From Bacillota bacterium (GTDB taxonomy: Bacteria; Bacillota; UBA994; UBA5500): DNA of 64,000 bases. Location: contig JAKOXL010000024.1 of assembly GCA_029781045.1 (NCBI GenBank), positions 87,210 through 151,209 of the forward strand. The letters are read 5' to 3'. This document shows, in pieces, positions 34,396 through 43,740 of the stretch (position 1 is the first letter of the stretch; the number at the start of each line of letters is the position of its first letter). The position numbers and the translations under genes are program-made. A model generated the notes under the pieces. It saw only the letters and a program-made list of their open reading frames with translations. It searched no databases and was not told the origin of the DNA.

Positions 34396-35271
34396 TTGTC
34401 CATACATTGGTTTCCCGGGCATATGGCAAAGGCCAAACGCCTGTTAACAGAAAATGTGAAGCTGGTGGATGTGGTTGTTGAGTTGCGAGATGCCCGCATC
34501 CCTCAGGCGAGTGCAAACCCCCTTCTCTTCCCAATCGTTGGCGGCAAGCCAAGAATAATCGTCCTTGCGAAAGCGGATCTGGCTGACAAGGAGCAAACTC
34601 GAGCCTGGGTTGACTACTTCGAGCGGGAGGAACAGACAAAAGCGATAGCTCTCGATGGTAGAGACCGCAAAGTGGTAAGTCGATTGCTTTTGCCTCTTAT
34701 CAAAGATCTAGCTGCTCCTCTAGTTCCACGCAGCAAACAGGGCAACTTCCCACTGCGACCAGAACGTTGCATGGTCGTTGGTATACCTAATATAGGAAAA
34801 TCCACCATGATTAACTCGTTGGCGGGGCGTGCCACAGCTAAGACTGGGGCCTTGCCCGGAGTCACGCGAGGAAAACAATGGATCAAGCTGAGCAGTGGAG
34901 GAGAACTCTTAGATACTCCTGGCCTCCTTTGGCCCAAACTGGAAGATCCCTTGGTAGCTCGCCTGCTAGCCGTTACAGGAGCTGTGGGTGAAGCCGGTTT
35001 TGATCCTTATGAACTGGCTACTTGGTTGTTAACTCATTTGGCCAAGTACTTCCCGCACCTGCTGGTACGCTATAAACTGGGTGAGGAGTCGGTTGACCTA
35101 TCAGGAGGTGAACTGTTGGAGGCTGTCGGTAGAGTTCGAGGCTGTCTCGTTGCCGGGGGTAACGTGGACCTCTCTCGGGCAGCAGACTTGGTCTTGATCG
35201 ATTTTCGTACTGGTAAGTTGGGCCCCATCACCCTGGAGGTGCCTCCCAGCAGGAGGAATAGAGATGACTAG
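34396..35271 (+). CDS. rbgA: ribosome biogenesis GTPase RbgA (YlqF)
   Basis: Circularly permuted GTPase needed for late 50S assembly (incorporation of L16 and others). Canonical start IHWFPGHMAKAKR (matching B. subtilis IQWFPGHMAKAR), G4 LAKADL near residue 55, G1 GIPNIGKSTMIN, and G3 DTPGLLWPK. 291 residues, starting at TTG. Its ribosome-binding region is part of a 61-base duplication, so an upstream ATG with the same leader competes out of frame. Overlaps rnhB by 8 bases. Confidence 0.95.
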   Translation: MSIHWFPGHMAKAKRLLTENVKLVDVVVELRDARIPQASANPLLFPIVGGKPRIIVLAKADLADKEQTRAWVDYFEREEQTKAIALDGRDRKVVSRLLLPLIKDLAAPLVPRSKQGNFPLRPERCMVVGIPNIGKSTMINSLAGRATAKTGALPGVTRGKQWIKLSSGGELLDTPGLLWPKLEDPLVARLLAVTGAVGEAGFDPYELATWLLTHLAKYFPHLLVRYKLGEESVDLSGGELLEAVGRVRGCLVAGGNVDLSRAADLVLIDFRTGKLGPITLEVPPSRRNRDD

Positions 35272-36058
35272 GTTTACCGACATGACAGTGGCGGAAGTAG
35301 CTGCTTGGTTGCGCTCAAGAAAGGGGATACTTAGTGCCCAGGATCTTGCCCAGCTGAAAGAGGACAGTCGTAAGGGAGTGCGCCAATTGGTTGCTCGTTT
35401 TGAGCTCCAAAAAGCGAGGGAATTGTCGGAACGACAGCGATTGAAAAGGATGTGGCTGTTGGAGGAAAAGGCTTGGTCCAATGGATGTCAGCTGGTGGCG
35501 GGGATTGATGAGGCCGGTTGTGGTCCATTAGCCGGGCCGGTGGTAGCTGCTGCCGTTGTCTTCCCCCAAGCCAAAACCACCCTTTGGGGTTTAGACGATT
35601 CAAAACAGCTCACGGCAGGAAAGCGGGAGTTGCTGTATCAGATGATTTTAGAGAACGCGGTGGCTGTTGGGGTAGGTATTATACATAACCAGGAAATTGA
35701 CCGCCTGAATATCTTGGAGGCAACCAAGCGGGCCATGACCCAAGCGGTGGCTAATCTTCCTGTCCTGCCCGATTTGGCTCTGGTGGATGGCAATCAAGCT
35801 CGCTTACCCTCTCTAGATATCCCTTGCCAAACCATTGTTGATGGCGACGGGTGTTCCTGCAGTATTGCTGCTGCCTCTATCGTGGCTAAGGTAACCCGTG
35901 ATCGGCTGATGGACGAGCTAGATGTTCTCTACCCGGGTTACGGCTTCGCCCAGCACAAAGGGTACCCAAGCCGTCAGCATTATGAGGCCCTGCGTCAACT
36001 AGGCCCATCACCGATCCATAGACGAACCTTTTTGCGTAAGTTCTATGGGGACGAGTAG
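35264..36058 (+). CDS. rnhB: ribonuclease HII
   Basis: Removes ribonucleotides and RNA primers from DNA. The catalytic core begins near residue 79 with AGIDEAGCGPLAGPVVAAAV (acidic ligands Asp and Glu); LVDGN and the C-terminal HKGYPSRQHYEAL follow. The roughly 75-residue N-terminal extension is the type found in B. subtilis RnhB. 264 residues. Confidence 0.95.
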   Translation: MTRFTDMTVAEVAAWLRSRKGILSAQDLAQLKEDSRKGVRQLVARFELQKARELSERQRLKRMWLLEEKAWSNGCQLVAGIDEAGCGPLAGPVVAAAVVFPQAKTTLWGLDDSKQLTAGKRELLYQMILENAVAVGVGIIHNQEIDRLNILEATKRAMTQAVANLPVLPDLALVDGNQARLPSLDIPCQTIVDGDGCSCSIAAASIVAKVTRDRLMDELDVLYPGYGFAQHKGYPSRQHYEALRQLGPSPIHRRTFLRKFYGDE

Positions 36059-36060
36059 AG

Positions 36061-36420
36061 ATGAATAGTAGGGAGTTGGGCCGTCTGGGAGAAGAAGCCG
36101 CCTTACGCTATCTGCAGGAGAGAGGGTATCGGCTGGTTGCTCGCAACTTCCACTGCTCCCTGGGCGAGTTGGATTTAATTATGCAACAAGGGCGCCAACT
36201 GGTTTTTGTAGAGGTAAAAGCCCGAACTAGTGCCCGCTTTGGGCAGCCTGAAGATGCCATTGGTCCTCAGAAGTTGCGACGGCTGCGGCAGGCTGTTGCC
36301 GTCTACTTGCAGCAGGAAAAACCTCGCTATTATGATTTGCGGCTAGATGCCATTGCCGTTGAACTGGATCCCCATACATATGAGGTCTCGGCTTTGAGGC
36401 ACTACCAAAATATCGGTTGA
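36061..36420 (+). CDS. YraN family endonuclease-like protein (UPF0102)
   Basis: A 119-residue YraN/UPF0102 protein with a restriction-endonuclease-like fold: GRLGEEAALRYLQERGYRLV, ARNFHCSLGELDLIM (Glu-x-Asp active-site pattern) and VFVEVKAR (E-x-K). Cellular role unclear. Follows rnhB by two bases, the usual arrangement. Confidence 0.92.
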   Translation: MNSRELGRLGEEAALRYLQERGYRLVARNFHCSLGELDLIMQQGRQLVFVEVKARTSARFGQPEDAIGPQKLRRLRQAVAVYLQQEKPRYYDLRLDAIAVELDPHTYEVSALRHYQNIG

Positions 36421-36496
36421 CCGTTCCGAATAGCCCCTAAGCTGCATATTGATAAGTATAAGGCCTGCGGCTAGTACATAATGGAGGGGATGCGGT

Positions 36497-36670
36497 TTGA
36501 GGCACCATCGCTGGTTTCGTTCCTGGTGCAACCTATTGGACCTGGCCTCCCTGTGGGCAATTGCCATTATCGTTTTCATTGAAATGGTGCGGCTGATTTT
36601 CCTTCCCAACAGTCTAGACGGTATTGTCTTAGTGCTTAGCATTATTGTCTTGCTGAGCATTTTACGCTGA
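36497..36670 (+). CDS. small two-helix membrane protein after yraN
   Basis: 57 residues from TTG 36497, 7 bases after GGAGGGG. Basic aromatic N-terminus (MRHHRWFRSWCN) and two hydrophobic stretches (residues about 14-36 and 42-56) with a Pro-Asn turn. I recognise no family. Not a simple read-through of yraN because 76 bases intervene; a terminator follows directly. Upstream, GTATA (36456-36460), 16 bases, CATAATG loosely resembles a forespore (sigma-F/G) promoter. Expression in spores is only a guess. Confidence 0.65.
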   Translation: MRHHRWFRSWCNLLDLASLWAIAIIVFIEMVRLIFLPNSLDGIVLVLSIIVLLSILR

Positions 36671-36671
36671 G

Positions 36672-36696
36672 AAACCAGGGTTTCCTGGTTTTTTAT
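36672..36696 (+). terminator. terminator after the 57-residue membrane gene
   Basis: Stem AAACCAGG/CCTGGTTT with a GTTT loop and a T-rich tail. Confidence 0.88.
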
Positions 36697-36726
36697 TTTT
36701 GTGATTTAATTCAGTCTAGTGCCTGT

Positions 36727-36754
36727 TTGCCTGCCGCTAAATATACGTTAGAAT
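36727..36754 (+). promoter_or_regulatory. candidate sigma-A promoter of pepF
   Basis: TTGCCT, 16 bases, TAGAAT, 28 bases before the pepF ATG. It overlaps an upstream in-frame ATG at 36753, which therefore should not be the translation start. Confidence 0.5.
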
Positions 36755-36782
36755 GGACGTAGAAAAGAAAAGGAGGGAGTAT

Positions 36783-38561
36783 ATGTTAAGGAACTTGGTG
36801 CAAACATGGGATCTGGATGTGTTTTTCCCTGGCGGTAGCCAGTCGCCCGCATTTGCCGATTTCTTGCAGGAACTGGATCAGGACCTGCAGAAGGTAGGTC
36901 AAGTGGTGGCCAACCTAGGAGAAAGTGTGGAAGACTGGCGAGTAGTTCTGACTCTAGTACAGGATGTGGGTAACCGTCTACGTCACGCCAGCGCCTTTGT
37001 TTCTTGCTTGAATGCTCAGAATGTCAAAGATCGCGAAGCCCAAGCCCTGACGGGGCGTGTACAACAGCTAAATGCTGTTAATGCCTCGGTATTAACCGGT
37101 TTAGACGAGAAGATTTCCGCCCTGACGGAGGAAAAATGGAATGAGCTTCTTGCAGCGCCCGAACTAGCTCCTATCGCCTTTAACTTGCAGGAACGAAGAT
37201 TGTGGGCCAGCCAAATGTTGTCGCCAGAACAAGAAAAGCTGGTGAATAGTCTCTCTGTCAACGGTTATCATGGTTGGTCTCAGCTCTATAATCTAGTGTC
37301 TGGCAACCTCACTATTCCGGTGGAGCATGAAGGTAAGACGTTACACCTCTCGGCAGGACAAGCCGCCAACTGGATGTCCCACGCCGACAGGAGTGTGCGG
37401 CAGCATGTTTTTGAACGCTGGGAGCAGGCCTGGGCCAGCATTGCCGACGCTTGTGCTTTGGCCCTTAACAATCTGGCTGGCTACCGTTTGAACCTCTATG
37501 CCGCCCGGGGTTGGGACAATGTTCTACGGGAGCCATTGGAGCAAAACCGGATGCGGCAAGAAACGCTGGAAGCCATGTGGGGCGCCGTCGAAAGCCGCCG
37601 GCCGCGTCTAGTGCAGTACTTGGAACGCAAACGGGAGCTCTTAGGGCTATCAGGCCTAAGTTGGCATGATGTCAATGCTCCCCTTGGCAGTTCCGATACC
37701 CGTTTAACTTATGAACAGGCTGCAGAATTCATAGTTAACCAGTTTAGACAGTTCAACCCGGAGATGGCTGATTTTGCTATCAAGGCCTTTAAGGAACGCT
37801 GGATTGAGTCGGAAGATCGGCCAGGTAAGCGGGCCGGAGGCTTTTGCACCAGCTTCCCCTTGGCGAAACAGTCTCGCATTTTTGTCACTTTCTCTGGTAC
37901 CATGGGCAATTTAGCTACTTTAGCCCATGAACTGGGCCACGGTTATCACCAGCATTTGATGAACGACTTGCCTCCCATGGCTCAGCGTTATGCCATGAAT
38001 GTGGCAGAGACCGCATCCACGTTCGCTGAACTGATCACTCTGGATGCCGCTGTTGATATGGCGAAAGATGAGCAGGAACGGCTATCGCTGATTGATGATA
38101 AGTTGCAGCGCGCTGTAGCACTGTTGATGAACATACAATGCCGCTTCTTGTTTGAGACCCGCTTCTATGAAGAGCGCAAGCAGGGAATGGTTGGCGTTTC
38201 CCGCCTCAATGAGTTAATGGTAGCCGCACAAAAAGAAGCCTTTGCTGACAGCCTGTGTGAGTATCATCCTCATTTCTGGGCATCTAAGCTACACTTCTAT
38301 AACACCAGTGTGCCATTCTATAACTTCCCCTACACCTTTGGTTACTTGTTCAGTGCCGGGGTGTACAGACAGGCTAAAGAGGAAGGGGCTGCTTTCCGTA
38401 GCAAGTACGCGGCTCTGCTTCAAGATACGGGTCGCATGCGGGTAGAAGACCTGGCTATGCGCCATCTAGGCGTGGACATTTCCAAGCCCGAGTTCTGGCA
38501 AGAGGCCATCGACTTTGTTACCGCCCATCTGGAAGAGTTCCTGCGTCTCACAGCCAAATAA
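36783..38561 (+). CDS. pepF: M3 family oligoendopeptidase F
   Basis: Cytosolic zinc peptidase that degrades oligopeptides. The active site HELGHGYH lies near residue 382 (thimet-type HExxH), with the downstream conserved Glu in AETASTFAEL. 592 residues, all-helical M3 fold. ATG 36783 follows GGAGGGAG. Monocistronic between two terminators. Confidence 0.94.
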   Translation: MLRNLVQTWDLDVFFPGGSQSPAFADFLQELDQDLQKVGQVVANLGESVEDWRVVLTLVQDVGNRLRHASAFVSCLNAQNVKDREAQALTGRVQQLNAVNASVLTGLDEKISALTEEKWNELLAAPELAPIAFNLQERRLWASQMLSPEQEKLVNSLSVNGYHGWSQLYNLVSGNLTIPVEHEGKTLHLSAGQAANWMSHADRSVRQHVFERWEQAWASIADACALALNNLAGYRLNLYAARGWDNVLREPLEQNRMRQETLEAMWGAVESRRPRLVQYLERKRELLGLSGLSWHDVNAPLGSSDTRLTYEQAAEFIVNQFRQFNPEMADFAIKAFKERWIESEDRPGKRAGGFCTSFPLAKQSRIFVTFSGTMGNLATLAHELGHGYHQHLMNDLPPMAQRYAMNVAETASTFAELITLDAAVDMAKDEQERLSLIDDKLQRAVALLMNIQCRFLFETRFYEERKQGMVGVSRLNELMVAAQKEAFADSLCEYHPHFWASKLHFYNTSVPFYNFPYTFGYLFSAGVYRQAKEEGAAFRSKYAALLQDTGRMRVEDLAMRHLGVDISKPEFWQEAIDFVTAHLEEFLRLTAK

Positions 38562-38562
38562 G

Positions 38563-38597
38563 AAATAGGGGCTGTTGCAAAGCAGCCCCTATTTTTG
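38563..38597 (+). terminator. terminator after pepF
   Basis: Perfect 12-bp stem AAATAGGGGCTG/CAGCCCCTATTT with an 8-base loop and T tail. Beyond it, 38598-38821 holds no gene I can support, only a short GGGCG/CGCCC hairpin near 38807. Confidence 0.9.
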
Positions 38598-38821
38598 TTG
38601 CATTCCGGAGGACTGTGGTCATGCCAGAGCGCCTGTGCCAACAGCTGGACCGTTGTCGAAACTTTTCCTTGGCGGTTACGCTGCACTAATCAATTCCGGT
38701 ACGCTGCGCGCATGACCGAATACCTATAGAATAACCAATTGGAGCCTTAGTTGGAGCACCAGCCGTTCGTGCGTTGGAACGCAGGATGTGTACCCACATT
38801 TGCTCAGGGCGGGAAACGCCC

Positions 38822-40015
38822 CTAATGCAAACCCTTTAATAATGCTAAAGCCCCCTGTACCAGAGCTGTAACACCATAGGCAAAGCAGTTCTCGTCGGGG
38901 TTGAAACCGCCATTATGGGCGGGTACTGGTTTCTCTACCCCTTCTGGGGTGCAGCCAATACGCAGGAAGGTGGACGGCACCCGCTGGGCTAAGAAGGCAA
39001 AATCCTCTCCCCCCATACGTGGTTCCAGAATATTGAATAGCTTCTCTGGCGCAAAACTCTGGCTAAGCCCATCCCTAACCAGCAGGGTAATACGCTCATC
39101 GCAAATCAGGGATGGATATCCCTTGATAAAGTCAAACTTATAACTGCAGCCAGAAGCCTCGCAAATCCCTTTGATCGTCTGTTCCAACAACTGGGGTATG
39201 AGTTCTGTGACTAGAGGATTGTGGGTCCGGCAAGTGCCCTCCATGGTCACCGTTTCCGCAATGACGTTATAACGGTCGCCTCCCTTAATGGTACCGATGG
39301 TCAGTACGGCTGAATCAAGGGCCCGGATCTTACGGCTCACAATGGTCTGTACAGCCATTATTACCTGTGCGGCAGTGACGATGGCGTCAATGCCTGCCTC
39401 CGGTGCCGACCCATGGGCCGCTTTGCCGGTGATGGTAATATAGAAACGGTCGGAAGAGGCGGAGAGGGCGCCTATGCGATAGCCGATGGTGCCCGTGGTC
39501 AAACTGGCATCCACATGCAAACCGATGGCTGCATCGATGGGTGGCGACTCCAATATGCCGTCGGCGATCATGGCTGGCATGCCACCTGTGGGATTACACT
39601 CTTCTGCCGGCTGGAAAAGGAGTTTAATGGTGCCAGCCAATTCGGAACGCAGTTGCCAAAGAACTTCGGCTGCCCCCAACAGCATGGCTGTGTGGGCATC
39701 ATGTCCACAGGCATGACATATCCCTTCTACTTGCGAGGCGAAGGGAAGACCGGTGGTTTCTTGTATAGGTAGGGCGTCCATATCAGCCCTCAATGCCACG
39801 CAGGGACCGGGCTCTTTCCCTTGAATCAGCCCTACCACGCCAGTGTTGGCCACGGGAGCGCGGAAGGGAATGCCAATCCTATTTAGTTCCCGTTGTATCA
39901 GCTGGGATGTCTTAAACTCCTGCATGCCTAGTTCTGGATGGTGATGGATTTCACGCCTTAACCGTGTTACCGTAGGTGTAACCTCTGCAACCAATTGCTG
40001 TATGCGTGAGTTCAT
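38822..40015 (-). CDS. M20 family amidohydrolase (N-acyl-amino-acid type)
   Basis: A 397-residue metal-dependent amidohydrolase of the hippurate hydrolase/aminoacylase-like M20 branch. RREIHHHPELGMQE at the N-terminus, DMDALPIQE (metal Asp), HACGHDAHTAMLLGAA (metal His and Cys), AEECNPTGG, and a dimerisation domain in the middle are present. The substrate is likely an N-acyl amino acid or related amide; it cannot be fixed from sequence. Minus strand, behind AGGAGGT, first of the island that interrupts the housekeeping order. Confidence 0.9.
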   Translation of the reverse strand: MNSRIQQLVAEVTPTVTRLRREIHHHPELGMQEFKTSQLIQRELNRIGIPFRAPVANTGVVGLIQGKEPGPCVALRADMDALPIQETTGLPFASQVEGICHACGHDAHTAMLLGAAEVLWQLRSELAGTIKLLFQPAEECNPTGGMPAMIADGILESPPIDAAIGLHVDASLTTGTIGYRIGALSASSDRFYITITGKAAHGSAPEAGIDAIVTAAQVIMAVQTIVSRKIRALDSAVLTIGTIKGGDRYNVIAETVTMEGTCRTHNPLVTELIPQLLEQTIKGICEASGCSYKFDFIKGYPSLICDERITLLVRDGLSQSFAPEKLFNILEPRMGGEDFAFLAQRVPSTFLRIGCTPEGVEKPVPAHNGGFNPDENCFAYGVTALVQGALALLKGLH

Positions 40016-40086
40016 GATACGACCTCCTAGTCTATTGCCGAGTTACTTGTTACTACTTCCATGGGCTGTAAGTTATCCCTGCAAGC

Positions 40087-41931
40087 TCATGGTAAACAGG
40101 GAGAAAAGACTCGGTCATTGTCCATAATCCAATTGGCATATTGCACCTCCAGCAGGGCCCGGTTATAGTTGTACCAGCAGTCTTCTATAGGTACTGGCAA
40201 ACCCGTATCCAGATTACGGGCTTTTGCATGCTGGAAAAGGCCATTGTTAGCCATTTCAAAGTAGGTGGAGCCAGCTACAAATGAGCCCTGGGGTACATAG
40301 GCGGGGAGAGCAACAAAACCTTCTTTGGTATTTAGCAGGTCTTGTCCGAAATGTACCACGGAGGGGTTCTTTCTTAAGCCCAGCAAGTTCAAGATAGTGG
40401 GCATAATATCAATTTCGCCTCCGACTGTGTGCAATGTTTTGGCTTCTCCCAAGCCGGGAATATGAATGATAAAGGGTACGTTAAGCATATCTTCATATCC
40501 ATACTCTCGTCCCAGATATTCACTAACCAATTCCTCGTACTCGGGGCTTTGCTTATTTAGCCCGTAATGGTCGCCATACATGACAATTATGGAGTTCTCG
40601 TAGAGCCCCTTTCCCTTTAGGTAAGAAAAGAACTCGCTGAGAGCATAATCGGTATACTGTACTGAATGGAAGTAGTGGGCAAAAATACGCTCTGATCGGA
40701 CTTCCGAGTTGCTCCATTTGCTGGTGTCAAAGGTTGACGTTTTATGCTTATCAGGTATGAAAAAGGGATAGTGGTTAGTTAGGGTGACAAAAAAGGCAAA
40801 GAATGGTTGATTGGCACTAGCTAGGATTTCCGCTGACTGGCGAAACAGTGAACGATCCCCTAGACCCCAACCTATCAGTTCGTCTTGTTCAAAATCATAT
40901 TGGCTGTAAAACCGGGAGAAACCCAGATGAGGATACATTTTTTCTCTATTCCAGAAGCTGGGTTCATAGCCATGAAAAGCCCAGGCGGTATAGCCCGCAT
41001 CAGTTAGTGCCTGCGGTAGGGCGTAGAGCTCTTTGTCCGTGTGTTCTTGATGGGCAATCTGCCCTGCCTTTACGTAAGTGGAATTAAGGGTGCTAAACTC
41101 GGCATCGGCAGTACGGCCAGTACCGGCCGTCTGGAAGAAGCGATCGAAATAGAAGGTATCTTGCCTAATCAGACTATTTAAGAAAGGGGTGAGTTCCTGA
41201 TTATCTATGGTGCTGTTAATAACATAGTTGTTAAAAGACTCTAGTTGGATAAGAATTAGATTGCGCCCTTTGGCTATCCCAAAGTACTCTTGCCCCTTAT
41301 TGGCGTAAGCTTCTTGCTTACTCTTATAAATCTCGGCAAACTCCGGCTTGTACAGCCCATTCTTGCTTTGGTTGAGCAGGAAGTCGCTTACATGGTAAGG
41401 TAGGGTGCCAAAACAACTAACCGCCATGGTTTGGTTAAGGCGCATGATCTGCAGTGAGGTGCCCACGGTGGTGCTCAAGAGCACCACTAGACAATTGGCC
41501 AGCAAGACCTTGTTGACTCTTATCTCTAAGCTTGATCCTATGATTCTCAGCACCAAGAGGACTAGGGGTAGATCTAGCAACAGCAGAGCATCTTTCCAGA
41601 AGAGAGTGTCTTTGATGTCTTCGGTTACTGCTCCCAGTTGATTTGCTAATCCTAATGCTTTCATCGGCAAGGGTATGCCAAAATTGCGAAAGTAGACGGT
41701 GTCGGCCAGAAGTAGAGTGGAGATCAGTATGTTAATGACGATGCCGACGAAAAGGCGCCCTTTCCCCCTTACGAAAATCACTGGTAGAAACAAGACTCCC
41801 AGAAGACTCAAACTGGCAAGAATCCAAGTTGGAGTGAAGGGAAGCCGCATCTCCTGTTGTACATAGCCGCACTTTAGTAGGGCCAACAATGTGAATGTCA
41901 AGTATAGGGTAAAGCGGTTGATCTTCTGCAT
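40087..41931 (-). CDS. LtaS-family sulfatase-fold membrane enzyme
   Basis: A 614-residue protein with about five N-terminal membrane helices (to residue about 170) and an extracellular alkaline-phosphatase/sulfatase domain. Catalytic Thr is expected in GTGRTADAEF, with metal ligands in LESFNNY and YGDHYG. LtaS enzymes polymerise glycerol-phosphate from phosphatidylglycerol into lipoteichoic acid; related members act as primases or phosphoethanolamine transferases, so exact activity is open. Well separated from its minus-strand neighbours. Confidence 0.88.
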   Translation of the reverse strand: MQKINRFTLYLTFTLLALLKCGYVQQEMRLPFTPTWILASLSLLGVLFLPVIFVRGKGRLFVGIVINILISTLLLADTVYFRNFGIPLPMKALGLANQLGAVTEDIKDTLFWKDALLLLDLPLVLLVLRIIGSSLEIRVNKVLLANCLVVLLSTTVGTSLQIMRLNQTMAVSCFGTLPYHVSDFLLNQSKNGLYKPEFAEIYKSKQEAYANKGQEYFGIAKGRNLILIQLESFNNYVINSTIDNQELTPFLNSLIRQDTFYFDRFFQTAGTGRTADAEFSTLNSTYVKAGQIAHQEHTDKELYALPQALTDAGYTAWAFHGYEPSFWNREKMYPHLGFSRFYSQYDFEQDELIGWGLGDRSLFRQSAEILASANQPFFAFFVTLTNHYPFFIPDKHKTSTFDTSKWSNSEVRSERIFAHYFHSVQYTDYALSEFFSYLKGKGLYENSIIVMYGDHYGLNKQSPEYEELVSEYLGREYGYEDMLNVPFIIHIPGLGEAKTLHTVGGEIDIMPTILNLLGLRKNPSVVHFGQDLLNTKEGFVALPAYVPQGSFVAGSTYFEMANNGLFQHAKARNLDTGLPVPIEDCWYNYNRALLEVQYANWIMDNDRVFSPCLP

Positions 41932-41965
41932 ATAGTCCTCCTGGAAAGAAAAAAGTCACATTAAC

Positions 41966-41994
41966 TTTGTAACGTAAAAAACAGCGGGTAGCAA
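41966..41994 (-). promoter_or_regulatory. candidate promoter of the LtaS-family gene
   Basis: On the minus strand TTGCTA, 17 bases, TACAAA, 35 bases before the start codon. Four of six matches in each box. Confidence 0.4.
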
Positions 41995-42020
41995 GGTAAT
42001 TATGTGGCAAGCAAAAGCTT

Positions 42021-42051
42021 ACGGGAAGCAGTACCAATAACTGCTTCCCGT
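42021..42051 (-). terminator. terminator of the Nif3/D-glutamate cyclase operon
   Basis: Perfect 12-bp stem ACGGGAAGCAGT/ACTGCTTCCCGT with a 7-base loop, just after the DUF4392 gene on the minus strand; the tail on that side is AAGCTTTTG, only moderately T-rich. Confidence 0.75.
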
Positions 42052-42061
42052 ATTGTTCTTT

Positions 42062-42940
42062 CTAGACTCTAGCCACCCGAGTAGTGGGAGTGGGTAGGAC
42101 ACTGGTTAGGCGGTTGAACATGGCTAGCTCAACGGCTAAGGGTAAACCGTCAACGGAGGGAGTGGTCTGACCGCTTACGCCATCAATAGCTCCTGCTGCT
42201 ACTATTTCTTCCAACATGGTTAGCAATAGTGTTTGGTCGCAAGGTATCTGACCATGTTTCAACTCAGCCACGATGGCAGCTACAGCATAACTCCCCCAGT
42301 TGCTCACCCCGCACGCGATCAGGTGATGGGCGGGAGTGACGCAGGCAATATGCCAACTGGCCCCCAGAAGCTGCCTGACCTCCTGAATGCGGGCCCCAAA
42401 GCCGATCTCGTTGCCACCGTCACCGATGGCAATAGTAGTAATCCCGTGGTCATTGGCGGCTGCAAACAAGGGATCAAAATGGGCTACCTGTTCGGTTACC
42501 ACTTGCCCATTGGCATTGTAGTAATTGCCATCGCTAGCCTGTCCACTGCGCTCAATGGCAACTAGGGCATCGGGTTGGCAGTGTAATAGGGCCTCCGGTG
42601 CTGGGGCCTTGCCAGGATCAAAACCTCGAAGGGGGATCTGTAGGTCTAGAACTCGCATTCCGGCTTCGAAAATGGCTAGAGCGCCTGTATCGGTGAAAAT
42701 GATGGGCTCAATACCCACTTGTTGTAAGGTGGCTGCTAACACCAGTGTGCCCAGTGGTCCGTCGGTTTCCCAGGCAGCTGCTCTCCCGATATAAAAGCCA
42801 CTACATAGTACTGCACGACGGGATTGGGCCAGCGAATTGGCGGCTGCGGCTAAGGCTTCTGGGCAGGCTAAAACCGGTATGCGGCGCTGTCCCGGATCAA
42901 AGGCTAAGAGTCTTGCTAGTTCTTGATAGCTGTCTTGCAT
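42062..42940 (-). CDS. DUF4392 protein, D-glutamate cyclase C-terminal-type
   Basis: A 292-residue DUF4392 protein, homologous to the C-terminal half of mammalian D-glutamate cyclase (DGLUCY). Characteristic segments: GFYIGRAAAWETDGPLGTL, FTDTGA, VAIERSGQASDGNYYNANG, and AIGDGGNEIGFG. D-glutamate cyclase converts D-glutamate to 5-oxo-D-proline. It lies 4 bases after the DUF1445 gene, so the two halves of the animal enzyme are separate neighbouring genes here. Whether this half is catalytic is not known to me. Confidence 0.85.
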   Translation of the reverse strand: MQDSYQELARLLAFDPGQRRIPVLACPEALAAAANSLAQSRRAVLCSGFYIGRAAAWETDGPLGTLVLAATLQQVGIEPIIFTDTGALAIFEAGMRVLDLQIPLRGFDPGKAPAPEALLHCQPDALVAIERSGQASDGNYYNANGQVVTEQVAHFDPLFAAANDHGITTIAIGDGGNEIGFGARIQEVRQLLGASWHIACVTPAHHLIACGVSNWGSYAVAAIVAELKHGQIPCDQTLLLTMLEEIVAAGAIDGVSGQTTPSVDGLPLAVELAMFNRLTSVLPTPTTRVARV

Positions 42941-42944
42941 TTTA

Positions 42945-43730
42945 TCACCAGTCTCTTACCAATTCGTCATTGCGCAGATCGGTTACCAACATATGGCCAG
43001 GGGCATGGGTAATCATTATTGGAGGTTTACTGGCCAGGGCAGCCGCCTGTGGTGTTACGCCGCAGGCCCAGAAGACTGGGATTTCCCCCGGATATACTGG
43101 TGCCGGGTCTCCATAGTCGGGTTTATCTAGATCCTTAATGCCGATTAAGCTGGGATCGCCCAGATGAACGGGTGCTCCATGCACCGCCGGTAAACGGCTG
43201 GTGATAATGGTTGCTTCAATGGCGTGCTGGGCTTTCATGGGGCGCATACTTACCACCATTGGCCCCCGGAAACGTCCGGCCGGATGGCACGAGACGTTGG
43301 TACGATACATGGGTACGTTGGTTCCCAATTCTATATGGCGAACTGGGATGTTAGCAGCCAGGAGTTCTGCCTCAAAACTGAAACTGCAGCCAATGAGGAA
43401 GCCCACGAAGTCATCCTGCCATAATGAAGTGATGTCCAGAACCTCATCCACCAACTGACCGTCTCGATAGACCCGATAGCGAGGCAAGTCAGTACGGATA
43501 TCGGCTTGGGGGGCAATCCGTTTGAGCAAGGGATCGCCGGGGTCGGTGACTTCCAGCACAGGACAAGGCTTAGGATTGGCTTGGCAAAAACGCAGAAAAT
43601 CGAAGGCCCAGTCGGCTGGTAAGATGGCCAGGTTAGCTTGGGCGAAGGAACCGCAGAGGCCGGCGGTTACATTGGTCCACTGGCCTCTGCGGCAGGCAGC
43701 TCGAACGTCAGCCGGTGATTGAAACATCAT
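42945..43730 (-). CDS. DUF1445 protein, D-glutamate cyclase/putative hydro-lyase family
   Basis: A 261-residue member of the YcsI/DUF1445 family, corresponding to the N-terminal half of mammalian [17 protein letters not shown] near residue 115, the [11 protein letters not shown] segment, [12 protein letters not shown] and [11 protein letters not shown] are typical. Second gene of a three-gene minus-strand operon (10 bases after the Nif3-like gene, 4 before DUF4392). Two ATG codons in tandem; the first is taken. Confidence 0.87.
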   Translation of the reverse strand: MMFQSPADVRAACRRGQWTNVTAGLCGSFAQANLAILPADWAFDFLRFCQANPKPCPVLEVTDPGDPLLKRIAPQADIRTDLPRYRVYRDGQLVDEVLDITSLWQDDFVGFLIGCSFSFEAELLAANIPVRHIELGTNVPMYRTNVSCHPAGRFRGPMVVSMRPMKAQHAIEATIITSRLPAVHGAPVHLGDPSLIGIKDLDKPDYGDPAPVYPGEIPVFWACGVTPQAAALASKPPIMITHAPGHMLVTDLRNDELVRDW

Positions 43731-43740
43731 CTTCTCACCT

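Noticed and set aside
38621-38689. 22-codon ORF after pepF with a GGAGG site
   Set aside because: Beyond a strong terminator, no promoter or recognisable peptide; likely chance.
38686-38799. 37-codon minus-strand ORF after the M20 gene
   Set aside because: No ribosome-binding site and no family match; overlaps the other chance ORF.
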